Program-made: the position numbers and the translations under genes
Source: Ophiobolus disseminans
Lineage: Eukaryota; Ascomycota; Dothideomycetes; Pleosporales; Phaeosphaeriaceae
DNA length: 64,000 nt
Assembly: GCA_010093685.1 (NCBI GenBank)
Contig: MU006234.1
Span: 549,668 to 613,667, forward strand
Reading direction: 5' to 3'
Notes under the pieces: generated by a model
Databases searched by the model: none
What the model was told of the DNA's origin: nothing
Seen by the model: only the letters and a program-made list of their open reading frames with translations
Shown here: in pieces, positions 1-11,813 of the stretch
Layout of the letters: the number at the start of each line of letters is the position of its first letter
Position numbering within the stretch: the first letter of the stretch is position 1

Positions 1-925
1 CTATCAGCGTATCCAAAAGAGACGTTGCGTAATACTCCCGCGAAGTGGTCTCACCATAGGAACATGAGGTAGCGAAACTCCGCACTGTCGAGGTCGCAGA
101 AATAGTCACTACTGACGCAGGCGCTGCAGGCGTGGATGTTGAGGTAACATATGTTAGGAAACATCGCTGCAAGCATTGCAAGGCTTTTGCAGTCGTCCCA
201 TAGGATACCGGGCTCTAGTAGTTATACATGCAAATTTCGATGTTCAGATTCAGAAAATCCCAAGCCGATGCCTCGTTCTCCTCGAGGTAGTTAGGCTGGG
301 ACTGCCGAAGATAAACTCTCCTTAGCGAGGAGGTCTTCAACAGTTTGACCGAGGAGGGGTTCGGACGACTGTAGATGTCGGACATATCCAAGGCCTGCCG
401 ATTTTAAAGTGCGTTGAGTGTAAGTTCGATTGAAGGCACATGACCAGATTTCGGAATTATGATATGCGCTTCAGTAGTACATTGGAAATATGCAGACTTC
501 GGTCCGATGATTATAAGTTACGGTGGCAAATCCAGACGGTGCCCAGGTGTGTATTGAAATCGAGAACCCTATATCGATATGGCTTGGCGATGTGCTACAG
601 TTGAGAGAAAACTTGGGATATGCTTCGAAGGCTTTCGACATCAGGGACATACGTATACCATGATGCGGCGAAGAAGCTGTTCCGGTAGTGTCGCCATCTG
701 AATCACCCTGTGGAGGACGAGTGGAGTGGGGACAAAGTGTTTACATGACCTTGGAGGGGAGTCGCTATGCCGCTATGCCGCCACGGGATTAAGTATCTCA
801 ATGTTCGCAATGCAGATGAGAGATTGTCAATAGGGACTTCTCCAAAGACATGAGATGGAAAGAGGGTGTCTGTGTTCGGCCTAAAAATCGGGTGGGCGCC
901 TCGCAATTAGCGGTGCATTAGCGCG
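1..925. other. No gene recognised
   Basis: No open frame longer than about 70 codons and no recognisable domain on either strand. The only listed frame (703-906, minus) is compositionally random. It may be the flank of a gene lying outside the window. Confidence 0.5.
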
Positions 926-988
926 ATGTTAATGGGGTGCTTGACCCGGTCGCGCATCACCAACACATCAGCACACCCACCAACAATC

Positions 989-2551
989 ATGGTGCAATTC
1001 GAACAACAAGATTTCCCACCTTTACCTACACGAAATCATGCCAGCGCAAAGTGTAAAGATGACGTTGCTGATCCCCAGATTCCCAGCAGCGTGGGCACAT
1101 TTGCGACAATCAATGACCTCCCAGACGAGCTAATCCTCGGCATACTGCAATATGTTCCGGGCATCGACGTCGAACGCTTTCAATTGGTATCACTGGTCAA
1201 TTTGTCTCGAACAAACCGCTACTTCCATGGTCTGGTGGCTGACAAGCTCTACGCGTCGTACAACAGCCATTTCTGCGAGCCCTACCTCTTTTGCCGAACG
1301 GTCATTTCGAACAAGAACGTGGCGGAGCTGGTCCGGCATGTGGACATCACTTATGGAGATTATGGAGAAATACACGATCAGGAGCGGAAGCGCTATATTC
1401 CAACAGCACAGGACAAGAAAATCGTCAAAGAAGGACTCAAGGCAATCGGCACGCCCGATTGGAAAATGTGGGCGACGGATTGCAACACACCACGTATCGA
1501 GGTGGAGATTTTGCACATGGTCATACTCATGCAAATGCCCAACGTTTCCTCTATCAAGATTCGAGACGGACGAATCAGCACAAACTCTGGGTACAAAACC
1601 CCCAAGTGGATTGACTTTATCAAGCGGGCGAATCCAGGAATGTCCCTTGGTAGTATGCATCGCTTCGAGAATTTGAAGTCGCTGAGTGTCGATGTAGACC
1701 AGCTTACGTTAAACCGACTTACACCAATCTTTCGCATCGTCACCTTACGAAACCTACATCTGAAAGGTTTGCTTGAGCTCGACTACCGCAACGAGCATGG
1801 AGCAGAAGACCTTCGCTACATCATCCCTCAAGGTTGCAACAATCTGGACGAGCTCGTTCTGGAAAACACGTTTCTCCAATTAGACGTCCTGGAGATTGTA
1901 GTGGCATCCGCAAAACACTTGAAGTTCATCCGAATCAAGTTAGTCCTCGATGACTTGGATTTCGACTTTAGTGACGAACTGGCAATTGGTAGCAGCACTC
2001 AGCTCGCTACCGCGCTTCGATCCCAGGAAGACTCTCTGGAAAGTCTCTCCGTCATCACCGACTTCCCCGCCGAGATCAGTTGTTATGACGCATTCAAACT
2101 CTACGGTGGTCTCCAGGACTTTGTAAAGTTGAGATATCTCAGGTGCCCGCTCGATAGCATTGCTGACTTCAACTTTGGCGCGTGGTCGATGCCACTCGCA
2201 CCTCACCTCCATATCCTTCACATCGACATTCGCAAGGCCAACATCAAATGTCTGCGCGCAGTAGAGGAAATGGCGGACGCCCATACCACTAACGCACCTC
2301 CGAGCCTTGAAATGATCCGCATCACCGGCAAGTATGCGAAGTCCAGTTTCACGTACGATTGGTCGCGCCTGGTGCAGTCACTGTCACAGACTGATATCGA
2401 CTTGGTGATTGGAGAGGTTCCGCATGACGAAGAGGGTTCTGGCGACCAGTGGGAAGACGACGAAAGCTCTGCAATCTTGTCAGCCGACGAAACTTCTAGC
2501 CACTCGTCGGATGAGGTAAGCTTGTACAGCCATTCGGACGAAGAGTTGTGA
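989..2551 (+). CDS. F-box protein with leucine-rich-like C-terminal region
   Basis: Single-exon gene of about 520 aa. An F-box-like segment lies near residues 40-80 (LPDELILGILQYVPG followed by a VSLVNLSRTNRYFH stretch), the usual N-terminal position for the Skp1-binding motif of SCF ubiquitin ligases. The middle has regularly spaced leucines (NLKSLSV, LRNLHLKGLLEL, NNLDELVLEN) typical of degenerate LRRs that bind substrate. The C-terminus is acidic and serine-rich (residues about 480-520). An in-frame ATG at 926 would add 21 residues; I prefer the ATG at 989 because the extra residues look like leader sequence and the 989 context (caacaatcATGG) is better. The substrate cannot be inferred. 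Fungal genomes carry many paralogues of this type. Confidence 0.8.
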   Translation: MVQFEQQDFPPLPTRNHASAKCKDDVADPQIPSSVGTFATINDLPDELILGILQYVPGIDVERFQLVSLVNLSRTNRYFHGLVADKLYASYNSHFCEPYLFCRTVISNKNVAELVRHVDITYGDYGEIHDQERKRYIPTAQDKKIVKEGLKAIGTPDWKMWATDCNTPRIEVEILHMVILMQMPNVSSIKIRDGRISTNSGYKTPKWIDFIKRANPGMSLGSMHRFENLKSLSVDVDQLTLNRLTPIFRIVTLRNLHLKGLLELDYRNEHGAEDLRYIIPQGCNNLDELVLENTFLQLDVLEIVVASAKHLKFIRIKLVLDDLDFDFSDELAIGSSTQLATALRSQEDSLESLSVITDFPAEISCYDAFKLYGGLQDFVKLRYLRCPLDSIADFNFGAWSMPLAPHLHILHIDIRKANIKCLRAVEEMADAHTTNAPPSLEMIRITGKYAKSSFTYDWSRLVQSLSQTDIDLVIGEVPHDEEGSGDQWEDDESSAILSADETSSHSSDEVSLYSHSDEEL

Positions 2552-2857
2552 TGGGTGTACTGAATGGTGTGAGGTGTGAATTGGAATCAATGCCCTAGCT
2601 TGGACTGACGGAATGAAAAGACGGTAGACGGGGCCAATGAGGAATTAGGATGACGACCGACTCCCTGAATATGTACAGATCACGGTGATCCAAACAGCGA
2701 TTACTAAGTGAATATAATGGTGATCCCTATGCAACGCAATCTAGTCCCCGTCCAGGCTATGCAACCAATGTAAAGTCAGATTTCAACGCCGTGTAAGTCC
2801 CGCTTATCCAAATGATGAACTGCCATGTCTGAACGAGCCGTCCGAAGCTAGTCCGGA

Positions 2858-4121
2858 TTAGACAGCTCCACCGGCACCACCTCCAGCTCCTCCACCAGAG
2901 CCTCCAACACCCGATGTAGCGCCTGTCTTGCCGGCCTTCCGTCGCATGCTCTTGCTGCGGTGTGAGTAGTAGTTCGATGGCTCTTTCATTTCCTCCTTGT
3001 CTTGCTTGTTTTGCGATGGCTGAAGCTTGCCCTGCAACGGCGCGAGTTTGCTTGCTTTGGAGCCCATTGTGTATTTGTGGTATGCGGCTGTGTCTTCAGC
3101 AGGTATGGGATGCGTGAAATACGATCTGGTGGTGGTCTGCGAGGTTTCGACAGCAGGGGTCGGAGTTGCAGATGTTTGCGCAGTATGCGTGGTGGGTGAG
3201 GCTGAGGTTGCGGAGTTGGGATTGGAAGCTGTTGAGGGCGGTATGGAAGTCGTCGTTTGTATGAGGGGAGGCGAGCGAGGTGGTGATGCAGAAGCAGCTC
3301 GTTTGTTCGATAGAATAATCACTCTACAAACTTGTTAATATTCACGTTCGCGAACGCGCAATGTTATAACACGAGTGAATGGCGAGTCGCGTGCTAGGAT
3401 GGACTTACGGAGGTGCTGCCGGAAAGGGGTCAGGTTCCGGAGATTCGCGCTCTCCTCGTGCGTTCACGCGACTGTTCTTGCGAGCTCGAAGATTGTAACG
3501 CGAAGTTGAATTAGATCCTTGACTGTTTGAGACTCAGCTGAAGCCCAGAGTATTCGAGGCAGGGATATTGCAAGGGCACGTACGACGCCTCTGATGACGT
3601 AGGTTGGGGTGGCTGAATTACAGGGTCCGCCTCCTCGTGGTGAGGCGCAGGCCGCGGTAAGATGATTATGCTCGAAAGAGGTTAGTGAACTGCAGAGGAG
3701 CAACCTTAAACATGCCCACCTGCACATGTATTGGAATATTGAGTCGAAAAGAGTTGGGATCGTAGGAGATTCTGCGAACTTACGGCGGTGCGGCCGGTGG
3801 CTCTGGATCCGGATCTGGCGGTGAGTTTTGGTCGCTGCTGTGCGAGAAGCAGTCTACACCTGCAGTACTTCGCTCAACGATGGCTCGTGGACGCATAACC
3901 ATTTCGACAAAGTAATCAGACAGAAGATAAAGTGTTTGGACTTGATCCTGAGGTGTTTCTTTTCGGTTGTAGTCGTATGGTGAAGGTTCCCGATGGATCA
4001 GCGTGTCGGTTGTGATATCTAGGGCTGCGGCTGGATGGAGCAAAGTGAGGGGATCGAGTTGCCTGAGGAGGAGCATAGTAGTTCCAGATGCTGTGGTCCT
4101 TATGGCGTGTTGTCGCTCCAT
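2858..4121 (-). CDS. Proline/serine-rich hypothetical protein, multi-exon, with a duplicated exon motif
   Basis: Family not recognised. First exon 4121-3784 starts MERQHAIRTT, contains a YLLSDYFVEMVMRPRAI stretch and ends in DPDPEPPAAPP at a GTAAGT donor. Last exon 3323-2858 follows a TAG acceptor, starts VIILSNKRAASASPP, is rich in Pro/Ser/Thr and ends in a glycine-rich tail (GGSGGGAGGGAGGAV). An internal exon ends at 3409 with PEPDPFPAAPP before another GTAAGT donor, and a candidate exon starting at 3670 reads IIILPRPAPHH. So the donor motif PAAPP and the acceptor motif (V/I)IIL occur twice, both in phase 2, suggesting duplication of an exon pair. The internal exon boundaries between 3409 and 3670 are not resolved. 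Low-complexity composition suggests a disordered protein. Confidence 0.5.
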
Positions 4122-4141
4122 CTGAGACTGCCTGTGATGCC

Positions 4142-6522
4142 GCTTCTTATAGAATATCGTGATCTCACACCTCCGGCCTAGCCCTTCGACTCATCTATGC
4201 GGTAGCCGGCGTATTCGCAGACTACGTTCCAAGCACGAGCTCTTTCTCATCTCTGGCCCCATGATCCCACTCATATCCCGTTGCACGGCCTTGACAGGTC
4301 GTTCATTTCCTTCGAAGCCACACTAAAAGACCTGCCCAGAACGTTCAATGCCTGTGTTTTCGGTCATCATCGCCTCGGTCGAAGACGCTACAGAAACATG
4401 ATTGACCAGATGAACTTTAGTAAGAAGACCGCCTAACCAGGGTCAAAACTACCTGCCCTTAGATGCTGCGAAACTTCCCGATACGGCCGTGACGTGCGAG
4501 CGTAGAGGTAGGCTCGGTAAGGCAGACTAGGCTTGCCATTGTCCCAGGAAGGAGCGAACATGTCTGGTCGACCGAGACGCGAAATTGGCGGCCAGGCCAA
4601 GCCCTTCAACATGGCTGTAATTTTGGGTGTGGTGGCTGAAGCTGTGCTCTTATTGGTTGCAAAGGTCATGGTCCGTGTGGGACGCCGGACAGGGCTGATG
4701 AGAAGAGCCTCACTTTAGCTTGCCACCCTGGCGGTGTTTAGCAGCTATAGGCCACCTGCAATGGCGACGTGAGGAGATCCGCATTCCGTGTGGGAGGGAA
4801 GTGGAGTGGAAGGCCGTTGGCGGATTCGTGCAGACTACCGAAGCCCCGCGGGCTCCGTGCCTGCCGCGCTGCTTACGAGACTTGCATACTTACACCACAT
4901 TCACCAACAAGACGACATCGGATCGCAGCTTCATCATGGCACATGCCCATCATGAGTCATCTTTGCCATCACCATCTCATCTTCTTTCATAAGCCCCTCG
5001 CTGCCGCCGCGAACCTATCGTGATCTCATGTCTGGATGTCGTCGACCCCAGCGATCCTTTCTAGGCTCAGTATGGTCATAATTCCAGCGGACGAAACTGG
5101 CATCTCACCTCAGCAGCTAAGACTTCAAAGGTTTCCAAGCTGCGGCATCAACCTTGATTATTCAGCATCGCGTAATACCGAGCACCTGGTGTTCGTGTAC
5201 ATGTTACCCGTTCCTTACCCTGCTACTTGCTGTGGCCCAGCCCTACGCCTTAGGAGATTATATAACAATGCTTACATGGCCTAGATTAGGGACTTTGGAG
5301 CATGCATTCTCCCCAATCTGATTGTTCCTGATTCACGAACGAGAGACTTTGTGCCAACCGTGTCTGCCTTACGACTAAGTTCGAACCTGAACGAAGACTA
5401 GGGACGTGATGCAAATAGCACCTGTTCTATGGTGGCATAAACGGTCCGAGTCACAAGTTGTGCAAATCACAGCCGCCATGTCTTAGTGGCGTGGCGTGCC
5501 CGAAGACTTATCCCGACCGCCACGTGAAAACCGACATGCTTGCTTGGTCAACATCATTTTCGAGGAACATCCAATCACAAACTCGGTGGCCATACGGAGA
5601 GAAAAGGACACACTTCCAACCCATCAGACGCGACAGCATTTGGCTTGCGAACTCGGTTCCAGGATGGTGCTGATGCTCCGAATGCAACGTTGACATAGCC
5701 TACCAGTTTCTCGGAGACTGGTGGCAACGTGGTCCTGACAAGCCCTAGCCAGTGCATCTACCGTCAATCAACCTACCCTAGTAAGCCACTATCCGAGCAC
5801 CATTACACCGGTGTTCGCATTAGCACAAGTACGCTTTGCTAGCACAGGCACCAAGAATACTAAGCCGAGGTAATTATTCACATCATCACAGGCTGAACTG
5901 TCGCTCAGGTCACAATAGCGCAGTACAGAAGGCGTATGTCTCTAAGCCTCAAGGGCTGGTAGTCTCTCTGCAGCCGCGACACTATTTGAATAGCCGAAAA
6001 TGAGGTTGCCGCCAACTGAATTCTTGTCTAGCTATAATCCTATCAACATTACGGCAATCTTATCGGTGGAACGCCCTTCCCACTGAACGGCACCGTCTGT
6101 ATTTACTAGCAACATAGCAAACGGGTGACCGTGCCCTCGACCCAGCATGAAACTCCCGGTAAAGCAAACCGGTACTGTATCTAAGACAGGAAGGATTTGT
6201 CCATTCATGAGAACTTAATTTCGACCTCCTTTGTATTAATATCTCAGCAATAGGGTTAAGAGCACAGCGCAGGGTTCCAAGGTTGGTGAGATGTACACGC
6301 TTTTCTTCTTCTCATTGAACAGGTAGTGTTGCAACATCTTTTTATTTTGATAACGACAGTGTTTCATAGTTTCGATATCCTCTCATTTATGCCAACGCCC
6401 CACAAACGTCCTCCAAATTCTTTCACATCCTCTAGAGTCAAGACTCCTCCATCATGCTAGATTGCAAAATCTCTGTCCATATCAGCAACCCTTCTCAGCC
6501 AATCGTCATAGCATCTGCTCAC
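4142..6522. other. Mostly intergenic; one doubtful small ORF
   Basis: About 2.4 kb with no convincing gene. A 52-codon frame starting at 4560 (MSGRPRREIGGQAKPFN followed by a hydrophobic stretch AVILGVVAEAVLLLVAKV) could encode a single-pass membrane microprotein, but the opposite strand is also open over the same bases (4433-4669) and nothing separates the two. 5300-6450 holds no long frame and no repeat that I can see. Confidence 0.4.
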
Positions 6523-6884
6523 CTAGTACACCTTGTAGCTCTTGATGGTGCGAGCAGGGGTCACTGCATGACTCCCCTCTCCGGATCTATAGCTAACCTT
6601 TCCACCACATTTTTCCTGGGTGTACAGCTCGAAGGTATCAGCGAGCAGGCTGTCTTTGAACTCGGCTTTGTTGACGGCTCTGGTCACTGGGGGCGAGAGG
6701 TTAGCCATCGCAAGACGAAGGTAGTAAAGAAAGACTTACTAGCAAAGTCGTAAGTCACACAGCCAGAGTTCTTGGTGCCGTGCGAGGTGACGTGGCGACC
6801 ATCGGTCATCCAGACGGTGAGCTCCCAGGCCTGGGTGCTGGCGGCGAGGATGGAAACAATGATGGTGGAGGTGGTGAACTTCAT
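6523..6884 (-). CDS. Small secreted protein, effector-like
   Basis: Two exons, 6884-6740 and 6686-6523, join through a 53-bp intron (GTAAGT donor, CCCAG acceptor) to give 102 aa. The N-terminus is a clear signal peptide (MKFTTSTIIVSILAASTQA, cleavage expected after AQ/TQA). The mature part of about 83 aa begins WELTVWMTDGRHVTSHG and has only two cysteines (in SGCVTYDF and EKCGGK), so at most one disulphide. A TATA-like box (6997-7003) lies about 115 bp upstream of the ATG, consistent with a short 5' leader. Size, signal peptide and lack of a recognised domain fit the fungal small-secreted-protein class, some of which are host- or competitor-directed effectors. That role is inference only. The second exon also begins with an alternative in-frame ATG that the spliced model does not need. 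Confidence 0.65.
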
Positions 6885-6996
6885 GTTGGTAGATGGGTTG
6901 GAAAGTGGAAGTAGTGTTGTTGATTTGACTTCGTGAATCGTTGTAAATGAGTTTGATGGTTGGATGATGAGAGGAATGAGCAGAAGCCTGCCTGAC

Positions 6997-7003
6997 TTTA
7001 TAT
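6997..7003 (-). promoter_or_regulatory. TATA-like box of the small secreted protein gene
   Basis: TATAAAG on the minus strand, about 115 bp upstream of the ATG at 6884, in a stretch otherwise free of coding potential. Confidence 0.5.
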
Positions 7004-7009
7004 CTCCAG

Positions 7010-8080
7010 AGCGGTCCCGGAGTACCAGTATTAGACTCGCATTTCGTCCACTTTGTCACTATGTCTCTACTCATCCAGGACCAGATCGTCGACTCTTACA
7101 CCGAACCCGATGAACGCGAGCGTTCACGAGCTTGATGATCCCCGAATGAAACTATCGTGGTTCACGAAGATGGTGATCCACCAAACGATATTCCACAAAT
7201 ATATCACGCGTCGTGTTCTGGAACTACTTGCATGGCGGACGCGAATAAGTTACCAATGATAGCTACACAGAGAGTCACTCATGTCGATCAGAGCAAGGAT
7301 TTAGATGAAGTCGATGAGAGTATACCAAGTTTGGATGAGCATCGAGGCAACTTCTATGTGCGATTGAAAGGTTTCGGTATCTTTGTCCTAATGCTAGGAA
7401 TTTGATCAACTTGCATGCATGCAAGGCCGAGCCCATCATACCTCCCCCTCTTCGATGACATTGGCGCAAACGAATAACGTCCCACAGGTCTGTCCACGAA
7501 GTAACACCTCATCAGGTCGTAAAGTCACATTCCAATAATCAGGTAGTACAACTCTCGTATCCACAATTTATTCTCGCAAGTTCACCCTCCGCATAATCCA
7601 CCCGCCAGCAAAGCGAGAACGCGAGTATTGCCGTGGTACAAATGACGTTCTCGAAAGTAAAGTTGTCGGAGTTCAGTCCGTTGTATTCTATTTTCGGCAC
7701 GCTGATCCTTGCGCCTCCGGTGAGCCTCATCTTTACCCCATGGGGCCAAAAGCCGCCGGGTGGTACAAGGCACGTGTAGCTTACGCCTCGCACCGAAAAC
7801 GAGGGCTGAGTAGGCGCACGAGGACTGTAAAGGCGTTGGTCTCAAATATAGTAGAACAGTTTGTACGCCTGATTTGGTTGCGATCGAAGGCGTATCCGAG
7901 ACTGCCGTTACTGGGTCTTTTCCAGGCTAGCCCCCATGCTCACATCGTGAGATTAAATCCGAGGTATGCATGTGAGTCTCCGAAGTATTTTCTCATGTGC
8001 GATCGGTCTTTCCTTGCTTGACTAAATGATGTTATGCGGCAATTGCAGAAATAGCCATGCCGCCTAACAAAAATAAGCTC
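7010..8080. other. No gene recognised
   Basis: Several overlapping short frames on both strands (for example 7539-7793 and 7582-7845, minus) of comparable quality. None has a recognisable motif or matching splice signals. Probably decayed or intergenic sequence. Confidence 0.4.
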
Positions 8081-8097
8081 GCATCCGAGAGTTTCAT

Positions 8098-8430
8098 CTA
8101 AACCATCACGAGCATCCTCTCCTCAATGTTGATCTTGTCTGATTCCCCATTCATCGAGCCATGCACATACGCTTCTCTTACAAACTGCCACGTTCCAGCG
8201 TTGTCGGCAACCGCTCCAGTCATGTTCCTGATGACATGCGCCACAGGAGAGCTATTGAAGACACAGACCGTGTCATCAGGCTGCACTCCCTTGTTCGTAA
8301 AGCCGAATCTTTCTGCCTCTGTATGAGAAAGGTGTCTCCGATTGAGCATCATCTTCTTTTGTCTGAACGCGTGAGCGCGGGTAGGGTTCAACTCAGGTTC
8401 TGTGAGGTCCCTTGTGCGCAGCGTCCGTCA
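8098..8430 (-). pseudogene. Orphan C-terminal fragment of a HET-domain (heterokaryon incompatibility) protein
   Basis: The minus-strand frame ending at 8098 carries the typical C-terminal block of fungal HET proteins: RRHLSHTEAERFGFTNKG, then VQPDDTVCVFNSS, then FVREAYVHGSMNGES. These match the family pattern 'R.f..T..G..G..P....pGD.vcv..G...P.vlR' and 'l.GeaYVHGimdGE'. HET proteins are usually 500-800 aa with the HET domain at the N-terminus; no HET-domain motifs are visible upstream (8430-9400), where both strands are closed. I read this as a truncated relic. It could alternatively be a last exon whose upstream exons I failed to find. Confidence 0.5.
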
Positions 8431-9477
8431 GTTACTGGTTCTGGATAAGGTTTTATGCACGAATCAACGTACCCAGTGCTCGCTTCCAAGACTGTATGGG
8501 AGCCTGGGTGCCGATGAGATGCTATTGATTGTTCACACCATGGCGTCCGACTTTTTCTCAGCGTTCGCCAATATGTTCCGTACTAGATAGCCTCTCTGAT
8601 CCTCTCGGTAAAGTTTGTTCTGTCGTTCCCAATATTGTGAAGAAGTGCTGCCATCTCCTATTCGACGACATCCTTGGAGGTGGAATACTGCTGCACTTAT
8701 CTCCTTTTGCGATATTTCACAGGACTCAGGTATCTCTGAATATTCTGGAGATACCGAACTGACTTGATCGAGTGGTTTTCTTTGCAGCGGACGCTGGCCT
8801 TTCTGAAATTCCGTAGATTCTGTCCTAGGTGATCTGCTTGCACTTGCCTGCACCAGGCGCTTGCACTCGGAATATGATCATGTAGCCGAGACCTATATCT
8901 TAGGCACTGGGCATTTCTAGAGTTTGAAGCTTTTGAGTGATGCACTCCATACAGAGCAAGTAGGTGCAACGCTCATACAGACCAAGGCGCAGTTCTGTTT
9001 GCTTTTTGCCGGCGTGATCGTTCGGGAGCAGGGACGGCCTCCTGGAAAGACAGGACAGGGCCTGGAATAGCGCAGCTGCCATCTTCAAAGCATCAGACCA
9101 AACTTTCGTGTCAAATGTTGAATGGTTTCCCCGGATTGGGGAGAAGCACGGGATGAAGGGGCAAGGGGTATCTCGCTTATCGTGCCACAAGTCAGGAACT
9201 ATCTGCGTCATCGATCGGACCCTGATCGGACGTCGCGATCGCGAATGTTTTACGCGTCGCGAAGTGTTGCGTGAATGCTTCTTTCATCATTCATCCGTTT
9301 TGTCAATTGAGACGTATTGTCGAATGCTGCAAGTAAACTAAAGCCATTTTTCTGATCAGACATTCCCTTACTAGCCGTAGATCTACGGTAGAAGAAGTTT
9401 AACAGTTGCGCGTTTACGACACTCACATCAAACATTTCCTTGCCGACGCCCTGCTGTTTCGCTCCAACCTTCTCATC
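8431..9477. other. No intact gene; possible eroded HET sequence and photolyase promoter
   Basis: No frame with a recognisable domain. The last 200 bp before 9478 should include the photolyase promoter; no obvious TATA box is seen there. Confidence 0.35.
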
Positions 9478-11498
9478 ATGCCACCCAAACGCAAACTCCG
9501 ATCCTCAATCCCACCAAATGCCGCCTCCGCAATCAATTACACCGACGCCTCAGGTGATGCGCCGAACAAGCGCTCCAGAATCTCCAAACCGCTGCCCAAA
9601 TCCTTCACCATCACTCCAGCCGCCACGACCTCGACCAAAACAACGGCACATAGCGACTCAAATGGCGCGCCCGGTGAAGCCATTGAACAGCAACCCTTTG
9701 ACCACTCGCGACCCGAAGAAAGAGCCGGCATAGTAGACAAACGCTACTACCCTTCTGAGATCAGCAACGAGCGCTGCGCAATGTACAACGCCGACGAGAT
9801 CCCACGACCCATCGAAGTCCTCTATAAGACATTAGATGAAACGAACAATGTGCGCGAAGCCATCCGCACAGGCCAATCTGGAGGTAGCGGAAGCGCGGTA
9901 CTACACTGGTTCAAGCGCGACTTGCGCGTTCGCGACAACACCGGCTTGTCAAAAGCCGCTGAACTGGCCAAAGAAAAGGGCGTTGGTGTAATCGGCGTCT
10001 GGCTCATGAGCCCGCAAGACTGGGAAGCACATCTCGTCAGCCCGGCGAAATGTGACTTCGAATTGCGATCCGTCGAGCTGTTGCGTCAGGAGCTGAGCGA
10101 GCTCGACATACCGCTGTACATCGAGACAGTCACAGAGCGTAAGAACGTAGAGAGGAGATTAGTGCAGTTGGCGTCTGAGTGGCATGTGAAGAACGTATTC
10201 TGCAACCTCGAGTACGAACCCGATGAGTTGCGGCGCGAAGAGCGACTTGTTCGTAACATGCTAGAGGGGGGCATCAATTTTTCGCCGCAGCACGATGACT
10301 GCGCAGTACCACCCGGTGTGCTCAAAACAGGCGGAGGGAAGCAGTATGCAGTGTACAGTCCGTGGTTCCGGCAATGGATCTCGTATTTGCATTCACATCC
10401 ACATTTACTGGACGAGCGGCCGATACCTGCGACGAATCCAGCTGGTTTTCGAGAGAAACACCGACACTTGTTCGACGCGAAGGTTCCTGAATTACCAGAG
10501 TCGAAGAGCTTGACGGACGAGGAGAAGACGACATTGCATGCGCTCTGGCCGGCTGGCGAAGCTGCGGCACTGGATCGACTGGAGCATTTTCTGGCGGAGA
10601 AAGTGGGAGATTATACAGCTACGCGTAACTTCCCGAGTCTGAACAGCACTGGTCGAGTGAGTGCGCATCATGCTGCTGGCACGCTTGCAGCACGCACGAG
10701 CGTGAGATCGGCGCGAGATGCGAATTCGACGAAGAAATTGGACGGAGGGAAGGAAGGAGTTAGAGGCTGGATATCGGAGGTTGCGTGGCGGGACTTCTAC
10801 CGACATGTACTCGTCCACTGGCCGTACATTTGGTTTGTACATTCCCTCGAACTGCGACGAATGACGTACTAATTGGATTTCAGCATGAACAAGCCTTTCA
10901 AGTACGAATACACAAACATCGAATGGGAATACAATGACGCACATTTCCGCGCCTGGACCAAAGGACGAACCGGCTACCCCATCGTCGACGCTGCTATGCG
11001 CTCCCTAAACCACACTGCATACATGTACGTACCTCACATATTGTCTCCAACTCGTCCCCTTCCTCCTTGCTAACAACTTGCCTCAGGCACAACCGCCTCC
11101 GCATGATTACCGCGTCTTTCCTCGCCAAACACCTCCTCCTCGACTGGCGCCTCGGCGAGCAGTACTTCATCACGAACCTCATCGACGGAGACTTCGCCTC
11201 CAACAACGGCGGCTGGGGCTTCTCCTCATCCACCGGCGTAGACCCCCAGCCTTACTTCCGCATCTTCAACCCGTGGCTACAGTCTGAGCGCTTCGATCTC
11301 GAAGGCACGTTCATCCGAACATGGGTGCCCGAGTTGAAGGATGTGGTGGGCAAGGCGATACACAATCCGTATGCGGATAAGGTGGCGAGCGGAGTGGCGC
11401 AGAAGAATGGGTATCCGAGACCGATTGTGGAGCACAAGATGGCGAGGGAGAGGTGTCTGGAGAGGTTTAAGGCGGGGATAGGGAGGGAGACGGCGTAG
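9478..11498 (+). CDS. phr1: Deoxyribodipyrimidine (CPD class I) DNA photolyase
   Basis: FAD-dependent enzyme that splits UV-induced cyclobutane pyrimidine dimers using blue light. Three exons: 9478-10832, 10884-11024 and 11087-11498 (GT-AG introns of 50 and 62 bp), giving 635 aa. The first 130 residues are a basic, likely nuclear/mitochondrial targeting extension (PPKRKLRSS; NKRSRISKP). The antenna-binding domain follows (VLHWFKRDLRVRDNTGLSKAA), then the FAD domain with GDYTATRNFPSLNSTGRVS, EVAWRDFYRHVLVHWPYICM, KGRTGYPIVDAAMRSL, MHNRLRMITASFLAKHLL, LIDGDFASNNGGWGFSSSTG and PYFRIFNPWLQSERFD. Splicing in phase 2 across the first intron restores the conserved WPYICMNKPFK. The ATG at 9478 is chosen over upstream in-frame codons because it precedes the basic leader. 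All main family blocks are present, so the enzyme looks functional. Confidence 0.95.
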
Positions 11499-11813
11499 GT
11501 GGGTGGTGGGCTGGAGGTGTACGGGGTCTTAAGAAACATGGATGGTGTAGTTGAGAGTACAGCGTGGGGAGATACAACGTATCTACAACCAAGATATGGT
11601 ATGCGCAGCTGCCTCAAAACTTCGCCCAGCTCGCCATCCTCCCACCCCAACCACACACGCCCAAGCCACGTACGCACCCCTACAACACCCGCTAATAGCT
11701 CCTACACGCGTAGTAATTAGCAATAACTAATACACCCTGATCGTAGAATACACGTAAATACCAAACGCCCCTCAAAAACCAACATCTCCGCCTCCTCTTC
11801 CGCATCCACCAAG

